Position numbers and translations under genes: made by a program. Positions 1 through 7,800 of a stretch of DNA of 21,924 nt are shown here, piece by piece. Source of the stretch: JBKJUK01 sp046590705 (lineage in GTDB: Bacteria; Acidobacteriota; Thermoanaerobaculia; Gp7-AA8). Location: contig JBKJUK010000019.1 in the NCBI GenBank assembly GCA_046590705.1, positions 1 through 21,924 on the forward strand, written 5' to 3'. Below the pieces are notes generated by a model. That model was given only the letters and a program-made list of their open reading frames with translations, searched no databases and was not told the origin of the DNA. Positions within the stretch are counted from its first letter, which is position 1; each line of letters starts with the position of its first letter.

Positions 1-90
1 TTTCCACGAACGCTTCTTCGTGCTGCACAGACCGCACGTTCGTAGCTTGCGCCCGTACCTCGTACCTCCCCCGGTGCGTTACCACGAGCT

Positions 91-1047
91 ATGGCTGGAG
101 AAGTAAGAGACGACATCCTTCCGTCAGAAACGAAGGCTCTGAATCCTGCATCGCCCTACCGCGTTCATGGCGCTCTGCTCACGGTCGCGGTTCTCTTCTC
201 CCTCAACTACATCCTCGGTAAGATCGCGCTTCGCGAGATTCAGCCGCTGGCCCTTGCCTGGGTTCGGGTCACTGGATCCGCTGCACTTCTCCTTCTGATC
301 CGTCCTTTCATCAGGAGTCGTGTATCCGTACCGCTTACCCGAAAAGATCTCCCGGCCATTGTCCTCTTCTCGATGCTGGGCGTGGTGCTCAACCAGGTCC
401 TGTTCATTAGTGGACTTGCGCGTACGACCGCGCACGAAGCTGCAATCCTCATCACCACGATTCCAGTCTTCACCATCGGCGCAGCGATTCTCCTGAAGAA
501 GGAAACGGCAGGTCGGTGGAAGGTTGCCGGTATTCTCTTCGCCGCTCTCGGTGCCCTGCTGGTGGTCGGAGGAGGCTCAGACAGTCAGAGTGGGGCGTTG
601 CTCGGCAACGTTATGGTGCTGTCGAACTGCGCCTGCTACGCGCTTTACCTGGTGGTGTCCAAAGCGATGGTGCAGCGGGTCGACGCCTTCAATACCATCA
701 CCTGGCTCTTCGTTGCCGGGGCCTTCCTGATGCTTCCGTTTTCTCTCGCCTCGCTGCTGTCGCAACCATGGAGGACAGTATCGCCCGCCTCCTGGTACGC
801 ACTTCTGGCTATCATTGCTGGTCCCACAGTGGTCGCCTATGTACTCAGCGGCTGGGCTCTGAAACATACCGAGAGTTCGGTGGTGGCGGCCTACACGTAT
901 TTTCAGCCTTTCATTGCGTCAGTGCTGGCATTCCTTCTGCTCGGCGAAGAACTCTCGCGAGTCGACCTGCTCGGCGGGGGCCTGATTTTCGTAGGTGTAT
1001 ACCTGTCAACCAGAAGCCGCAGGACTTTGACTGTAAGCTCCGTATGA
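91..1047 (+). CDS. EamA/DMT-family transporter, 318 aa
   Basis: This is an inner-membrane permease of the drug/metabolite transporter superfamily, whose members usually export metabolites or amino acids; the substrate cannot be read from the sequence. Two tandem EamA halves are visible, roughly residues 25-160 and 170-310, with about ten hydrophobic segments. Family-typical stretches include NYILGKIALREIQPLALAW near the start, a glycine-rich turn around residues 155-165, and the closing GEELSRVDLLGGGLIFVGVY. The length (318 aa) is normal for the family. The start is the first ATG of the frame and has no strong Shine-Dalgarno sequence. The gene stands alone: repeat-bearing intergenic DNA separates it from the sigma-factor operon downstream. 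Family is secure, substrate unknown. Confidence 0.9.
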   Translation: MAGEVRDDILPSETKALNPASPYRVHGALLTVAVLFSLNYILGKIALREIQPLALAWVRVTGSAALLLLIRPFIRSRVSVPLTRKDLPAIVLFSMLGVVLNQVLFISGLARTTAHEAAILITTIPVFTIGAAILLKKETAGRWKVAGILFAALGALLVVGGGSDSQSGALLGNVMVLSNCACYALYLVVSKAMVQRVDAFNTITWLFVAGAFLMLPFSLASLLSQPWRTVSPASWYALLAIIAGPTVVAYVLSGWALKHTESSVVAAYTYFQPFIASVLAFLLLGEELSRVDLLGGGLIFVGVYLSTRSRRTLTVSSV

Positions 1048-1150
1048 GCCGTCACCAAATTCGCGACGAAGGCATTGTCGAACTATGTTGAGGGTTGAAG
1101 AGGCGAGCGACGAAGCACACAACTACTGTCAAGAATTCAGCTGGTCCCGT

Positions 1151-1170
1151 CACAGGCAGGATTGCCTGTG
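1151..1170 (+). repeat. Palindromic intergenic repeat A, copy 1
   Basis: CACAGGCAGGATTGCCTGTG forms an 8-bp perfect stem (CACAGGCA/TGCCTGTG) with a GGAT loop. The same core occurs at 15401-15420 (inverted), 15536-15555 (direct) and 19995-20014 (inverted). In this copy the right arm can also pair with a following CACAGGC (1174-1180) across a CTC loop, so two mutually exclusive hairpins are possible. It lies between the EamA gene and the ECF sigma operon. Confidence 0.85.
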
Positions 1171-1259
1171 CTCCACAGGCCCGCTGGCCCCGGCCCCCGG
1201 CCCGCCTTCAACCGAATGAGGATGCGGGTTGGTAAACGAATTCCATCCTCCTGCGTCCA

Positions 1260-1904
1260 ATGAAGGTGGCGAGAGCAGACTTGAAACTCGTGAGCATCGA
1301 GAATGAACCGAACGACAGCGAACTGATCGAGGGATCGCTCGCAGGTGACGTGCGTTCATTCGAGCTGATGGTGCAGCGTTACCAGAAGAACATTTTCAGA
1401 GTGGCCCTCGCCATCTGCCGAAACGACCACGAAGCCGACGTGATTACGCAGGACACATTCATTCAGGCCTATACCAATCTGGAGCGATTCGAGGGTCGGG
1501 CTGGTCTGGAAACCTGGCTCACACGCATCGCCATCAATCGCTCACGCGACGTTCTCCGCTCCCGGCGCGTGTCGTCAGGGCGAGAGTTGGACGGTGGCTC
1601 GGAAGCACCAATTCTTCAGCTTGTGGATCCTTCACCCGGGGCTGAGGAACGCGTGATGGCGGTAGAGTTACGTGCAGCAATTGAACGAGCGGTGGCCACA
1701 CTTCCACCGCAGCAGAAAATCATTTTTCAGATGCGACACCTCGAGGATCTCTCGCTGGAAGAAATCGCCACCCTGCTCGAGCTCAAAGCAGGCACAGTGC
1801 GCGCTCATTTGTTTCGCGCCCTCCAAAAAGTACGCGGTCTTCTCGCAGCCTCCTGGAGGCCCGAGTACCGTCGCGACGGGGAGTCAAACGATGAATCACT
1901 TTGA
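1260..1904 (+). CDS. ECF-type RNA polymerase sigma factor (sigma-70 family), 214 aa
   Basis: An alternative sigma factor that directs RNA polymerase to a small regulon, probably envelope or redox stress given its neighbours. Region 2 spans about residues 21-95 (LMVQRYQKNIFRVALAICRN, then the DAxDVxQDTFIQAY-like helix and FEGRAGLETWLTRIAINR), and region 4 about 140-195 (LPPQQKIIFQMRHLEDLSLEEIA with a helix-turn-helix and HLFRALQKVR). There is no region 1 or 3, as expected for ECF factors. The ATG at 1260 has only a poor ribosome binding site; the TTG at 1281 or the GTG at 1290 are possible shorter starts. The last 14 nt overlap the anti-sigma gene, implying translational coupling and joint control. 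Confidence 0.92.
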   Translation: MKVARADLKLVSIENEPNDSELIEGSLAGDVRSFELMVQRYQKNIFRVALAICRNDHEADVITQDTFIQAYTNLERFEGRAGLETWLTRIAINRSRDVLRSRRVSSGRELDGGSEAPILQLVDPSPGAEERVMAVELRAAIERAVATLPPQQKIIFQMRHLEDLSLEEIATLLELKAGTVRAHLFRALQKVRGLLAASWRPEYRRDGESNDESL

Positions 1905-2406
1905 AACGATCGACTTTTTAGAGGACGCTCTGCTCGATGAGAGCGAATCGGAAGCTTCACGCCACGCCGCTTTCTGCAGCCAGTGCGCAGCAACGCGGAA
2001 TCACGCGCTTGCACTTCTTGCATCAGGTCGAGCCGAGTCCATCTCTGCGGTTGATGCCCGCCCTGACCATTTCTGGACGCTCCAGCAGGAGTCGATCAGT
2101 CGTAGCATTCTTCTCAGAGCGCGGGCGAGCCGCGTTTATTTTTCCTTTCAAAGGATCGCAGCAATTGTGGTCGTTGCAATTGGCCTTGGAACGGCCGCAG
2201 GCACGCTTTTCAGAGCGGATCAGAACCTGCTCTCGCCTGTCAGCGCCCACTCCTTTGCGTTGTCTGCCGAAGCGGCGAACCAGCGAACCGGAGGGGAATC
2301 CGTCGCCAGCAGTGACCCCTGGAAATCTGAGGAACTGCAGGAGTTTGGACAGGTCATTGCCTGGGAAAACTGGCAACAGGATGCGGCTCCAGGAGACTCT
2401 CTTTGA
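1891..2406 (+). CDS. Anti-sigma factor with HxxxCxxC zinc motif, 171 aa
   Basis: This is probably the cognate anti-sigma factor of the ECF sigma encoded just upstream. The N-terminal part carries H25-x3-C29-x2-C32 (HAAFCSQC), the hallmark of zinc-containing anti-sigma (ZAS) domains. A single hydrophobic segment at about residues 89-107 (RIAAIVVVAIGLGTAAGTLF) would place the C-terminal 60 residues in the periplasm. The start ATG lies inside the end of the sigma gene (14-nt overlap) and the stop overlaps the TTG start of the next gene by 4 nt. The predicted model is a cytoplasmic domain that sequesters the sigma factor and releases it on a periplasmic signal. The assignment rests on motif, topology and position; overall similarity to a named family cannot be judged here. 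Confidence 0.8.
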   Translation: MNHFETIDFLEDALLDESESEASRHAAFCSQCAATRNHALALLASGRAESISAVDARPDHFWTLQQESISRSILLRARASRVYFSFQRIAAIVVVAIGLGTAAGTLFRADQNLLSPVSAHSFALSAEAANQRTGGESVASSDPWKSEELQEFGQVIAWENWQQDAAPGDSL

Positions 2407-2879
2407 AGAAATGTCTGCTGCTCGCAGCTCTGCTCTTCCTGTCCCTACCTCTGCTCGCTCAGGATCGACTCCCGGGCGGAAAGTGGTGGAAGAGGCCTGA
2501 GGTTGCACAGCGTCTACAGTTGACTTCAGACCAGCAGCGCAGGCTCGACGAAATCTTTCGCCTGTCCGCCGACAACCTCATCGACATGAAGGGAGAGGTC
2601 GAGAAGAGATCGATCGAACTCCGCGGTGAACTCGACCGCGAAACGCTTCAGCGAGAGAGACTGACGCTGATCGCTTCTCGCCTCAGCACGGCTCGCGGCA
2701 AGCTGTTCGAGCGCGAACTCCTCCTCCTCGCAGACATGCGATCGGTTCTCTCCGACGAGCAGTGGCGAACACTCCTGTCGACACTCGAGAATCGACAGGA
2801 TCCAGGTCGCCGGACATTGAGGCCGGGGATTGGACCGTCATCCCCCGGACGGCGCATGCCACCGCCGCGGCCGCAGTAG
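2403..2879 (+). CDS. Spy/CnrX-like periplasmic LTxxQ protein, 158 aa
   Basis: A small secreted helical protein. Residues 1-19 form a signal peptide ending LLA, with likely cleavage before Q20. Two LTxxQ-type motifs are present, LTSDQ at 40-44 and LSDEQ at 116-120, bracketing long charged helices (residues 45-110). This architecture matches the Spy/CpxP/ZraP/CnrX group, whose members act as periplasmic chaperones or metal sensors. The tail (residues 130-158) is rich in Pro, Gly and Arg. It begins with TTG, overlapping the anti-sigma stop by 4 nt, so it is the third gene of the sigma operon. By analogy with CnrYXH it may sense the signal and act on the anti-sigma factor, but that link is inferred from position only. 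Confidence 0.78.
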   Translation: MKKCLLLAALLFLSLPLLAQDRLPGGKWWKRPEVAQRLQLTSDQQRRLDEIFRLSADNLIDMKGEVEKRSIELRGELDRETLQRERLTLIASRLSTARGKLFERELLLLADMRSVLSDEQWRTLLSTLENRQDPGRRTLRPGIGPSSPGRRMPPPRPQ

Positions 2880-3007
2880 AGTCGCGTCGCCCCACACGAA
2901 TCAATCCCCGCACGCTTCTCCATCTCCGCAATCCGTGCTGCTTACCGTTCCCTCCATTCCTCAGATCGGCGGTACACTGCTTGCAAAGAATCTCGGGGAA
3001 CTTAAGC

Positions 3008-3014
3008 AGAGGAG
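3008..3014 (+). promoter_or_regulatory. Shine-Dalgarno AGAGGAG deciding a TTG start
   Basis: AGAGGAG lies 7 nt upstream of the TTG at 3022 and in frame with the receiver-domain protein. The next in-frame ATG (3052) has no comparable site, so translation most likely begins at 3022 and not at the long open frame that starts inside the upstream gene. Confidence 0.6.
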
Positions 3015-3021
3015 ACTCACC

Positions 3022-3444
3022 TTGTCAGTTCGTGCCAATCGATCGCCGCAGATGATCAGAAAGCTGCTCGTCATCGACGATGATGCCAAACTGCTGGCCT
3101 CGTACAAGGACCTCCTCGCTCCGTATGGATTCGAGGTTCTCACCGCGGCAGACGGCCGCCTGGCGATGCCGATCGTCGAATCGCACCCCGACATCATGCT
3201 CGTCATTCTCGACCTCAAGATGCCCGGTATGGACGGAATGGAATGGCTGCGCTGGTATCGGGACGGAAAACGGGACTGTCCCGTGATCGTCATCTCGGCT
3301 TATAAGTTCGAATCGGACGAAGCGTTACTTCAGCCGGCAGCGACACTCGAGAAGCCCTTTCATGTAGCAGAGCTTCTCGACCTGGTCGGACTCTTCTGCG
3401 GCTTGGGGACGCCTACCGCTTCGATGGAGTCTTCAGGAAGCTGA
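3022..3444 (+). CDS. Stand-alone response-regulator receiver domain protein, 140 aa
   Basis: A single-domain receiver that should be phosphorylated by a histidine kinase. The acidic pair D20/D21 (VIDDDAK), phospho-acceptor D64 (VILDLKMPGMDG), switch residue S92 (VIVISAY) and conserved K111 (TLEKPF) are all in place, so it looks phosphorylatable. No DNA-binding or enzymatic output domain follows, so it would act through protein-protein contacts, like CheY or Spo0F. No kinase gene is adjacent. The start is set at TTG 3022 by a well-placed AGAGGAG. The gene is separated from the sigma operon by about 140 bp and its 3' end overlaps the convergent DUF3108 gene by 32 bp. Confidence 0.88.
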   Translation: MSVRANRSPQMIRKLLVIDDDAKLLASYKDLLAPYGFEVLTAADGRLAMPIVESHPDIMLVILDLKMPGMDGMEWLRWYRDGKRDCPVIVISAYKFESDEALLQPAATLEKPFHVAELLDLVGLFCGLGTPTASMESSGS

Positions 3445-4270
3445 CGTCGTCGCACTTGATGGACGTAAGGTTCAGCTGTACCACTGCCAGACTCTTCTGA
3501 ACCTCGATGCGCAGCGGAAGTCTACGGTCGTCTTCGCTCAACCAGACCCTCACTGCGCCCGGCCACCTGCGTTTTTCTCCTGCTGCAGCAGAAATCGTGA
3601 ACTCCCGCCCTACGATTTTTTCCGCACCAACGACGAATTCGATACGCTCGCCTGGCCTGAACACGACCGGATACAGTTTGCCTTCGGAGTAGATTTCAGA
3701 GATCAGCGGTGCCTGCAACGTTGACGCGTTTCTTCGGAGGAAATAGATTCCGGTCAGAATGTCGCGCATGTTCCGATGCGGAATGGGCTTCACTCGGTTC
3801 TCAGTTTCCTCGCCTGTGGACTCTCTACTGATCCGCGCAAGCCGCTTCACATAGTCGAACAGTGTCCGCTCACGTCTGCTGCTCTTGCCCCACGAATATC
3901 CGTGGTAGGACATCAGAGTGGTACTCCCTGCATCCTCGATCTGCGACTGGTAAAAGTAGAAACCTGTGTCGCGGGGATTGGAGGCGGTGATTCTCAACTC
4001 GCTGTCGACGACCTTTTCGCTGCCTTCGCGAGAAATCGTTTTCAGCGTTCCTTCGCCCGAGGTCGGGAACCGGATGCTGGCGATCCAGGCAAGACCACCG
4101 CGGAGACGCCAGGAATACCTCAATTCCTCGCCCTCACTTCCATTCGCGCAAGTCGCTCCTGCGGGCGTGGCGAAAAGGAAGAGAAACAGAAAGCCTGCGG
4201 CAAAGGTGGACGGCGCGTTTCGTATCAACACGCGCGCTTCAACCCGGCAGACTGTCGCGTTATTCTGCAA
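3413..4270 (-). CDS. DUF3108 domain-containing exported protein, 285 aa
   Basis: Probable periplasmic or outer-membrane-associated protein of the DUF3108 family, whose function is not established. After a hydrophobic export segment (about residues 24-38, FAAGFLFLFLFATPAGA) the body is beta-rich. Characteristic sequence includes LRYSWRLRGGLAWIASIRF, the central HRNMRDILTGIYFLR, the PVVFRPGERIEFVVGAEKIVG region and the terminal VWLSEDDRRLPLRIEVQK, which match the usual DUF3108 order. The 5'-most start is TTG (4270), leaving a long 22-residue stretch before the hydrophobic core; GTG at 4231 would give a more conventional signal peptide. Neither has a clear ribosome binding site. It lies 60 bp downstream of ispH on the same strand and overlaps the receiver gene tail-to-tail. 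Confidence 0.78.
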   Translation of the reverse strand: MQNNATVCRVEARVLIRNAPSTFAAGFLFLFLFATPAGATCANGSEGEELRYSWRLRGGLAWIASIRFPTSGEGTLKTISREGSEKVVDSELRITASNPRDTGFYFYQSQIEDAGSTTLMSYHGYSWGKSSRRERTLFDYVKRLARISRESTGEETENRVKPIPHRNMRDILTGIYFLRRNASTLQAPLISEIYSEGKLYPVVFRPGERIEFVVGAEKIVGREFTISAAAGEKRRWPGAVRVWLSEDDRRLPLRIEVQKSLAVVQLNLTSIKCDDVSFLKTPSKR

Positions 4271-4330
4271 CAGCGTCGCAACTCATGCCTCACCCGCATT
4301 CATCACAGAGTTTCGTCGCCAGGCTGGTTT

Positions 4331-5185
4331 TCAAAGCTCCGCGAGTCTGGCTTCAACCTCATCGATCACGTAGTCCGGGGTTGACGCGCCGGCCGTCAGC
4401 CCAACAAACGCTGCGTCCTGAAACCACTGCGGATCAATCTCAGCGGCGTCCTGAATAAGATAGGAAGGTTTTCTCTCGCGGCAGATTTCCCAGAGGTGCT
4501 TGGTATTCGCGCTCTTCGCTCCACCAACGACCACAATGGCGGAAATTTCCGGATCCTCGGCGAGCACGCGCGCGGCATCCTGATTTTCCTTCGTCGCGTA
4601 ACAGATCGTGTCGGCCCGACGGACCTCGCGAGCCCTTTCTTCGACACGACGAACGACCGGCTCATACTCGTCCGAACTCAACGTGGTCTGGTAAAAAATC
4701 TTTAACTTTTCGTACTGCGACCATTCCACACCATCCGCATCGGCGAGGGTGGAAACGACGTGATAGCTCTGCGGCTCGAGATCGTGGGTGTAACCGATGA
4801 CTTCTCGATGCTTCGGATCTCCAATGAAGATCAGGTGAAAGCCTTCGCCCAACGCTTCCCTCGACTCTTTGTGGATGTCATAGACGAACTTGCAGGTCGT
4901 ATCGAGGATCGCCAGTCCGGCCCCGCGCGCCCGCTCGTGAAATGAAGGCGGAACACCATGTGCGGAGAAGACTATGGTTGGCTCCTTCACATCGGCGATC
5001 TCGTTCACCGTGCTGACTCCGAGTTCTTCCATTTCCTGCACTACGCGCTCGTTGTGCACGACCTGGCCGAGAATGGCGCCCTTCTGTCCGGTCCTGGCGA
5101 ATCGCTTCACTTTCAGATCAGCAATCCGGACGCCTGAGCAGAATCCATACTTCGCGGCGCGTTTGACTTTCAGATTTTTCATCAT
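4331..5185 (-). CDS. ispH: 4-hydroxy-3-methylbut-2-enyl diphosphate reductase (IspH/LytB), 284 aa
   Basis: Last enzyme of the non-mevalonate isoprenoid pathway; it reductively dehydroxylates HMBPP to IPP and DMAPP using a [4Fe-4S] cluster. The three cluster cysteines are C16 (FCSGV), C98 (DTTC) and C195 (TICYAT). Substrate and acid residues are present: H44 (VVHN), H76 (SAHG), H126 and E128 (HREVIG), T168 (YQTTLS), S225-x-N227 (KSANT) and the terminal TAGASTPD loop. Several motif variants are atypical compared with the E. coli protein, for example KFV after the second cysteine and HREV where HPEV is usual. Two adjacent ATG codons (5185, 5182) follow GGAAAG; the second is better spaced. The gene is divergent from the large secreted protein. 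Confidence 0.93.
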   Translation of the reverse strand: MMKNLKVKRAAKYGFCSGVRIADLKVKRFARTGQKGAILGQVVHNERVVQEMEELGVSTVNEIADVKEPTIVFSAHGVPPSFHERARGAGLAILDTTCKFVYDIHKESREALGEGFHLIFIGDPKHREVIGYTHDLEPQSYHVVSTLADADGVEWSQYEKLKIFYQTTLSSDEYEPVVRRVEERAREVRRADTICYATKENQDAARVLAEDPEISAIVVVGGAKSANTKHLWEICRERKPSYLIQDAAEIDPQWFQDAAFVGLTAGASTPDYVIDEVEARLAEL

Positions 5186-5276
5186 CTTTCCGACGGAGAT
5201 TCTAACCGGTGACGGTCTGAAAAGATTGCAGAGCTGTGCTGATCGGCTGCCTGTGCAGCCTTCCCGAAGTGAGCCC

Positions 5277-5305
5277 TTGCATCAACCAGAATCCTCCCTC
5301 ATACT
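5277..5305 (+). promoter_or_regulatory. Possible sigma-70 promoter upstream of the PKD-protein gene
   Basis: TTGCAT (5277-5282) and CATACT (5300-5305) are separated by 17 nt in the divergent intergenic region between ispH and the FnIII/PKD protein. The match to TTGACA/TATAAT is modest, so this is a weak call. Confidence 0.25.
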
Positions 5306-5394
5306 GCAAATAATCTTTACAATGCCAATCAAACCTCTTAGCGAAACCCACCGGTTCCTCTCAAGCGCTTTCACATACCTAAGGGATGTTACGG

Positions 5395-5455
5395 GGGCGC
5401 GTTGCGCGCGCCCGCTCTCCGGTGCACTTCAGAAATACGGACCGGAGAGCGGGCG
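5395..5455 (+). repeat. GC-rich double-hairpin repeat (family B), copy 1
   Basis: Two overlapping inverted repeats are visible. GGGCGCG/CGCGCCC (5395-5401, 5407-5413) encloses TTGCG. CGCCCGCTCTCCGGT (5409-5423) is the exact complement of ACCGGAGAGCGGGCG (5441-5455) across a 17-nt loop. The first hairpin and the following GCCCGCTC..CCGGTG are repeated in slightly changed form at 15590-15620. Because such elements are normally intergenic, its presence argues that the secreted-protein gene starts downstream, near 5484. Confidence 0.7.
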
Positions 5456-5483
5456 AACGCTGTCCACCCTTAGGGCCGAGACC

Positions 5484-7712
5484 GTGCGCCCGAGCGTATG
5501 CCCGAACCTCCGGCTCCCCGCTTCGCTCGCGGCCATGCTGCTGGCTTTTGCAGTACAGGTTCAGGCGGCAGTTCCGTCGGCGCCGAGCAACCTGCGTCTT
5601 CTCTCGACTACGGTGAACTCGTTCACCTTCAGCTGGAACGACAACGCCATCGATGAATCGTCGCAGCCGCTTTACCTCTCTGAAGGAGGGCAGCCGTTCT
5701 TTCTGCTGACTGCCTATGCCCCGGGAGTAACGCGTGCATCGCTGCAGCACCTCAACGTCGGGGTGAATTACCGTATTTACTTCACCGCTCGAAACAGCTC
5801 AGGTGAATCTTCGCCATCCAACATACTCGACGTTTTCATCCCACGCCCTGACCTTCGTGCGGCCATGACCTGGTCACCTCCCCTTCCGGACACGACCGAC
5901 CTGGTGACCTTCTATGACCGCTCCCTCGGAAGCCCGCGAACCTGGAAGTGGGAGTTCAGCGATGGTGTGACGTCGACTGAACAGAATTTCTCGCGCCGTT
6001 TCACCTCGCCCGGAACGTACAGGGTGACCCTGACCGTGACCTCTGCAGCGAAGTCGTCACAGGACTCTGCCGAGATCCGCGTGGGAGGCACTTCGGCCGT
6101 AGCACCGACACTCACGGCGGCCTTCGACTGCGGCGCCTGTTCGCTGACCGCTGGAGATGCGCTCACGTTTACGGATACCTCGAAGGGCAGTCCCACGATC
6201 TGGAAATGGTCGTTCGGGGACGGGACAACGTCGAATCAATCGAGCCCGACTCATCGCTACGAAATCGAGGGTACGTTCAACGTCGCACTCGAAACAGGAC
6301 GTGCCGACGGCGCGCGGAGCGTCGCCTCCCGAACGGTTCTCGTTCAACCGAGGAAGTTTTTCGTTCGAAAATTGATTCCGGTCGTGGTTCGAAGTTCGGG
6401 CGCTGGAAATTCGTACTGGCGCTCCGAAGTCTCATTCAGCAACAGGGGGTCAGTCCCCCTCGACCTTGCATTGACCCTGATGCGAAGCGACCCCGCTCTT
6501 CCGGCGTCGAGGCTGAAACTCAGCCTGCTCCCCGGAACCACCAGCCATTACGCCGACATACTCCAGGATCGATTCGATATCAGTGACGGAAGTGGCGCAC
6601 TGCTGCTCGAAACAACAACGCAACAGCTTGACGCGCTCTCGGTCTACTCGAGGACGTACACCGGCGACGTTCTCACTGGAACATATGGTCAACCGGTTCC
6701 GGCGCTGGACGTTCCCCGTAACGACACGACAAGCTTCATTCCCGGCATCATTCACTCGACCGGCTATCGAACGAACCTCGGATTCGTGAATCATGGTGTT
6801 CAGCCAGCGTCCGCGCAACTGACCCTCTGGAGTGGCCAGGAAGTTTTGACAGCGAATATCTCCCTGCCCCCCGGCAGTTTCAGGCAGCAGAGTCTGGCCA
6901 CACTCTTTCCCGGACTGAATCTCGATTCGACTGCTCGTTCCATCCGACTGATCACTTCCAATCCTGACGTGACCATGTACGCCTCGGTCATCGACAACGT
7001 CACCCTCGATCCTACCTATCACTCGATGGCAGTCATTCAGCATGGTGTCGAGAGACTTCTCGTGCCTTCAGTCGGCCGGACTCGTGGAGCCTCGGACACG
7101 TTCTGGCGATCGGATCTCACACTACTCAATGCAGTGAACAGTGACCTCACGATGCAAGCGACATTGAGGGCGGGATCGGACACGGTCGTGCGAACGATCG
7201 TGATGCGCGCCGGTGAGCAGTTGACTTTCACCGACGTGATCGGTTGGTTCGGCCTCGAAGGAGATCGAACCGGCTCGCTAGAGCTGCAGCGCGTGATGGG
7301 AACCTTGCCGCTACTGTCCAGCCGCACTTACACGACACGCGAGGGTGGAGGCACGCTGGGACAATCAATCGAAGGCGTTCAGCCTGCACGCTCGAAAAGC
7401 AGCGCATTCCTGGGCGCGCTCCGCGCCGACGCGCTCTTCCGGTCAAATGTCGGGTTTCTCAGCGCAGGACCTGCAGGGACCATCGATCTGACTCTCCGCA
7501 CTTTCCAGGGGGATCTGGTCGGTGCCGTGCAGATAACCCTCGGCGCAAACGCGCAGCTTCAGCGGCCGCTCTCGGAATGGTTCCCCACTCTGCCGCAGGA
7601 TGCGGGAATGCTTACGCTCACGGCACGAGGTATCGATGGAACATCGTTCCTGATGTTTGGTTCCGTGATCGATAACCTCTCCGGTGATCCTCTGTTTCTG
7701 ATCGGCGAGTGA
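5484..7712 (+). CDS. Secreted FnIII-PKD-PKD protein with four C-terminal repeats, 742 aa
   Basis: A large exported adhesin-like or surface protein of unknown role. Residues 1-28 look like a signal peptide ending VQA. A fibronectin type III domain follows (about 30-118: PSAPSNLRLLSTTVNSFTFS..YRIYFTARNSSGESSPSN), then two PKD domains (about 120-195 with WKWEFSDG, and 200-285 with WKWSFGDG). The remaining 450 residues form four beta-rich repeats of about 110 residues that alternate in type: the first and third contain WRS, SRTYT and GxLGQ/GTYGQ, the second and fourth contain SVIDN..xDP. No protease or glycosidase motif is seen. The GTG at 5484 is preceded by AGGG; ATG 5322 would read through the hairpin repeat, and ATG 5535 would truncate the signal peptide. 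Confidence 0.75.
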   Translation: MRPSVCPNLRLPASLAAMLLAFAVQVQAAVPSAPSNLRLLSTTVNSFTFSWNDNAIDESSQPLYLSEGGQPFFLLTAYAPGVTRASLQHLNVGVNYRIYFTARNSSGESSPSNILDVFIPRPDLRAAMTWSPPLPDTTDLVTFYDRSLGSPRTWKWEFSDGVTSTEQNFSRRFTSPGTYRVTLTVTSAAKSSQDSAEIRVGGTSAVAPTLTAAFDCGACSLTAGDALTFTDTSKGSPTIWKWSFGDGTTSNQSSPTHRYEIEGTFNVALETGRADGARSVASRTVLVQPRKFFVRKLIPVVVRSSGAGNSYWRSEVSFSNRGSVPLDLALTLMRSDPALPASRLKLSLLPGTTSHYADILQDRFDISDGSGALLLETTTQQLDALSVYSRTYTGDVLTGTYGQPVPALDVPRNDTTSFIPGIIHSTGYRTNLGFVNHGVQPASAQLTLWSGQEVLTANISLPPGSFRQQSLATLFPGLNLDSTARSIRLITSNPDVTMYASVIDNVTLDPTYHSMAVIQHGVERLLVPSVGRTRGASDTFWRSDLTLLNAVNSDLTMQATLRAGSDTVVRTIVMRAGEQLTFTDVIGWFGLEGDRTGSLELQRVMGTLPLLSSRTYTTREGGGTLGQSIEGVQPARSKSSAFLGALRADALFRSNVGFLSAGPAGTIDLTLRTFQGDLVGAVQITLGANAQLQRPLSEWFPTLPQDAGMLTLTARGIDGTSFLMFGSVIDNLSGDPLFLIGE

Positions 7713-7800
7713 AACTCCGGTTCCGGACTCGAGGCAAGTTAACCCACGGCTCGCGAAGCACTCGCAGGAATTAGTTTAATGTTCAATCGTTGTGGTCTGC

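Noticed and set aside
1177..1205. GC-rich run with repeated GGCCC words before the sigma gene
   Set aside because: It shows no consistent stem or period and has no T-run, so it is not called as a terminator or repeat.
2830..3021. Longer N-terminus for the receiver protein starting inside the Spy-like gene
   Set aside because: The added 64 residues are low-complexity read-through in another frame of the upstream gene; the AGAGGAG before TTG 3022 decides the start.
4974..5483. Upstream extension of the FnIII/PKD protein frame to 4974 or 5322
   Set aside because: The extension runs antisense through the ispH 5' end and through the GC-rich hairpin repeat, and it would bury the signal peptide more than 100 residues from the N-terminus. 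A start near 5484 fits better.
7716..7727. TCCGG-TT-CCGGA hairpin after the PKD-protein stop as a terminator
   Set aside because: The stem is 5 bp with a 2-nt loop and no following T-tract; this is too weak to support termination.
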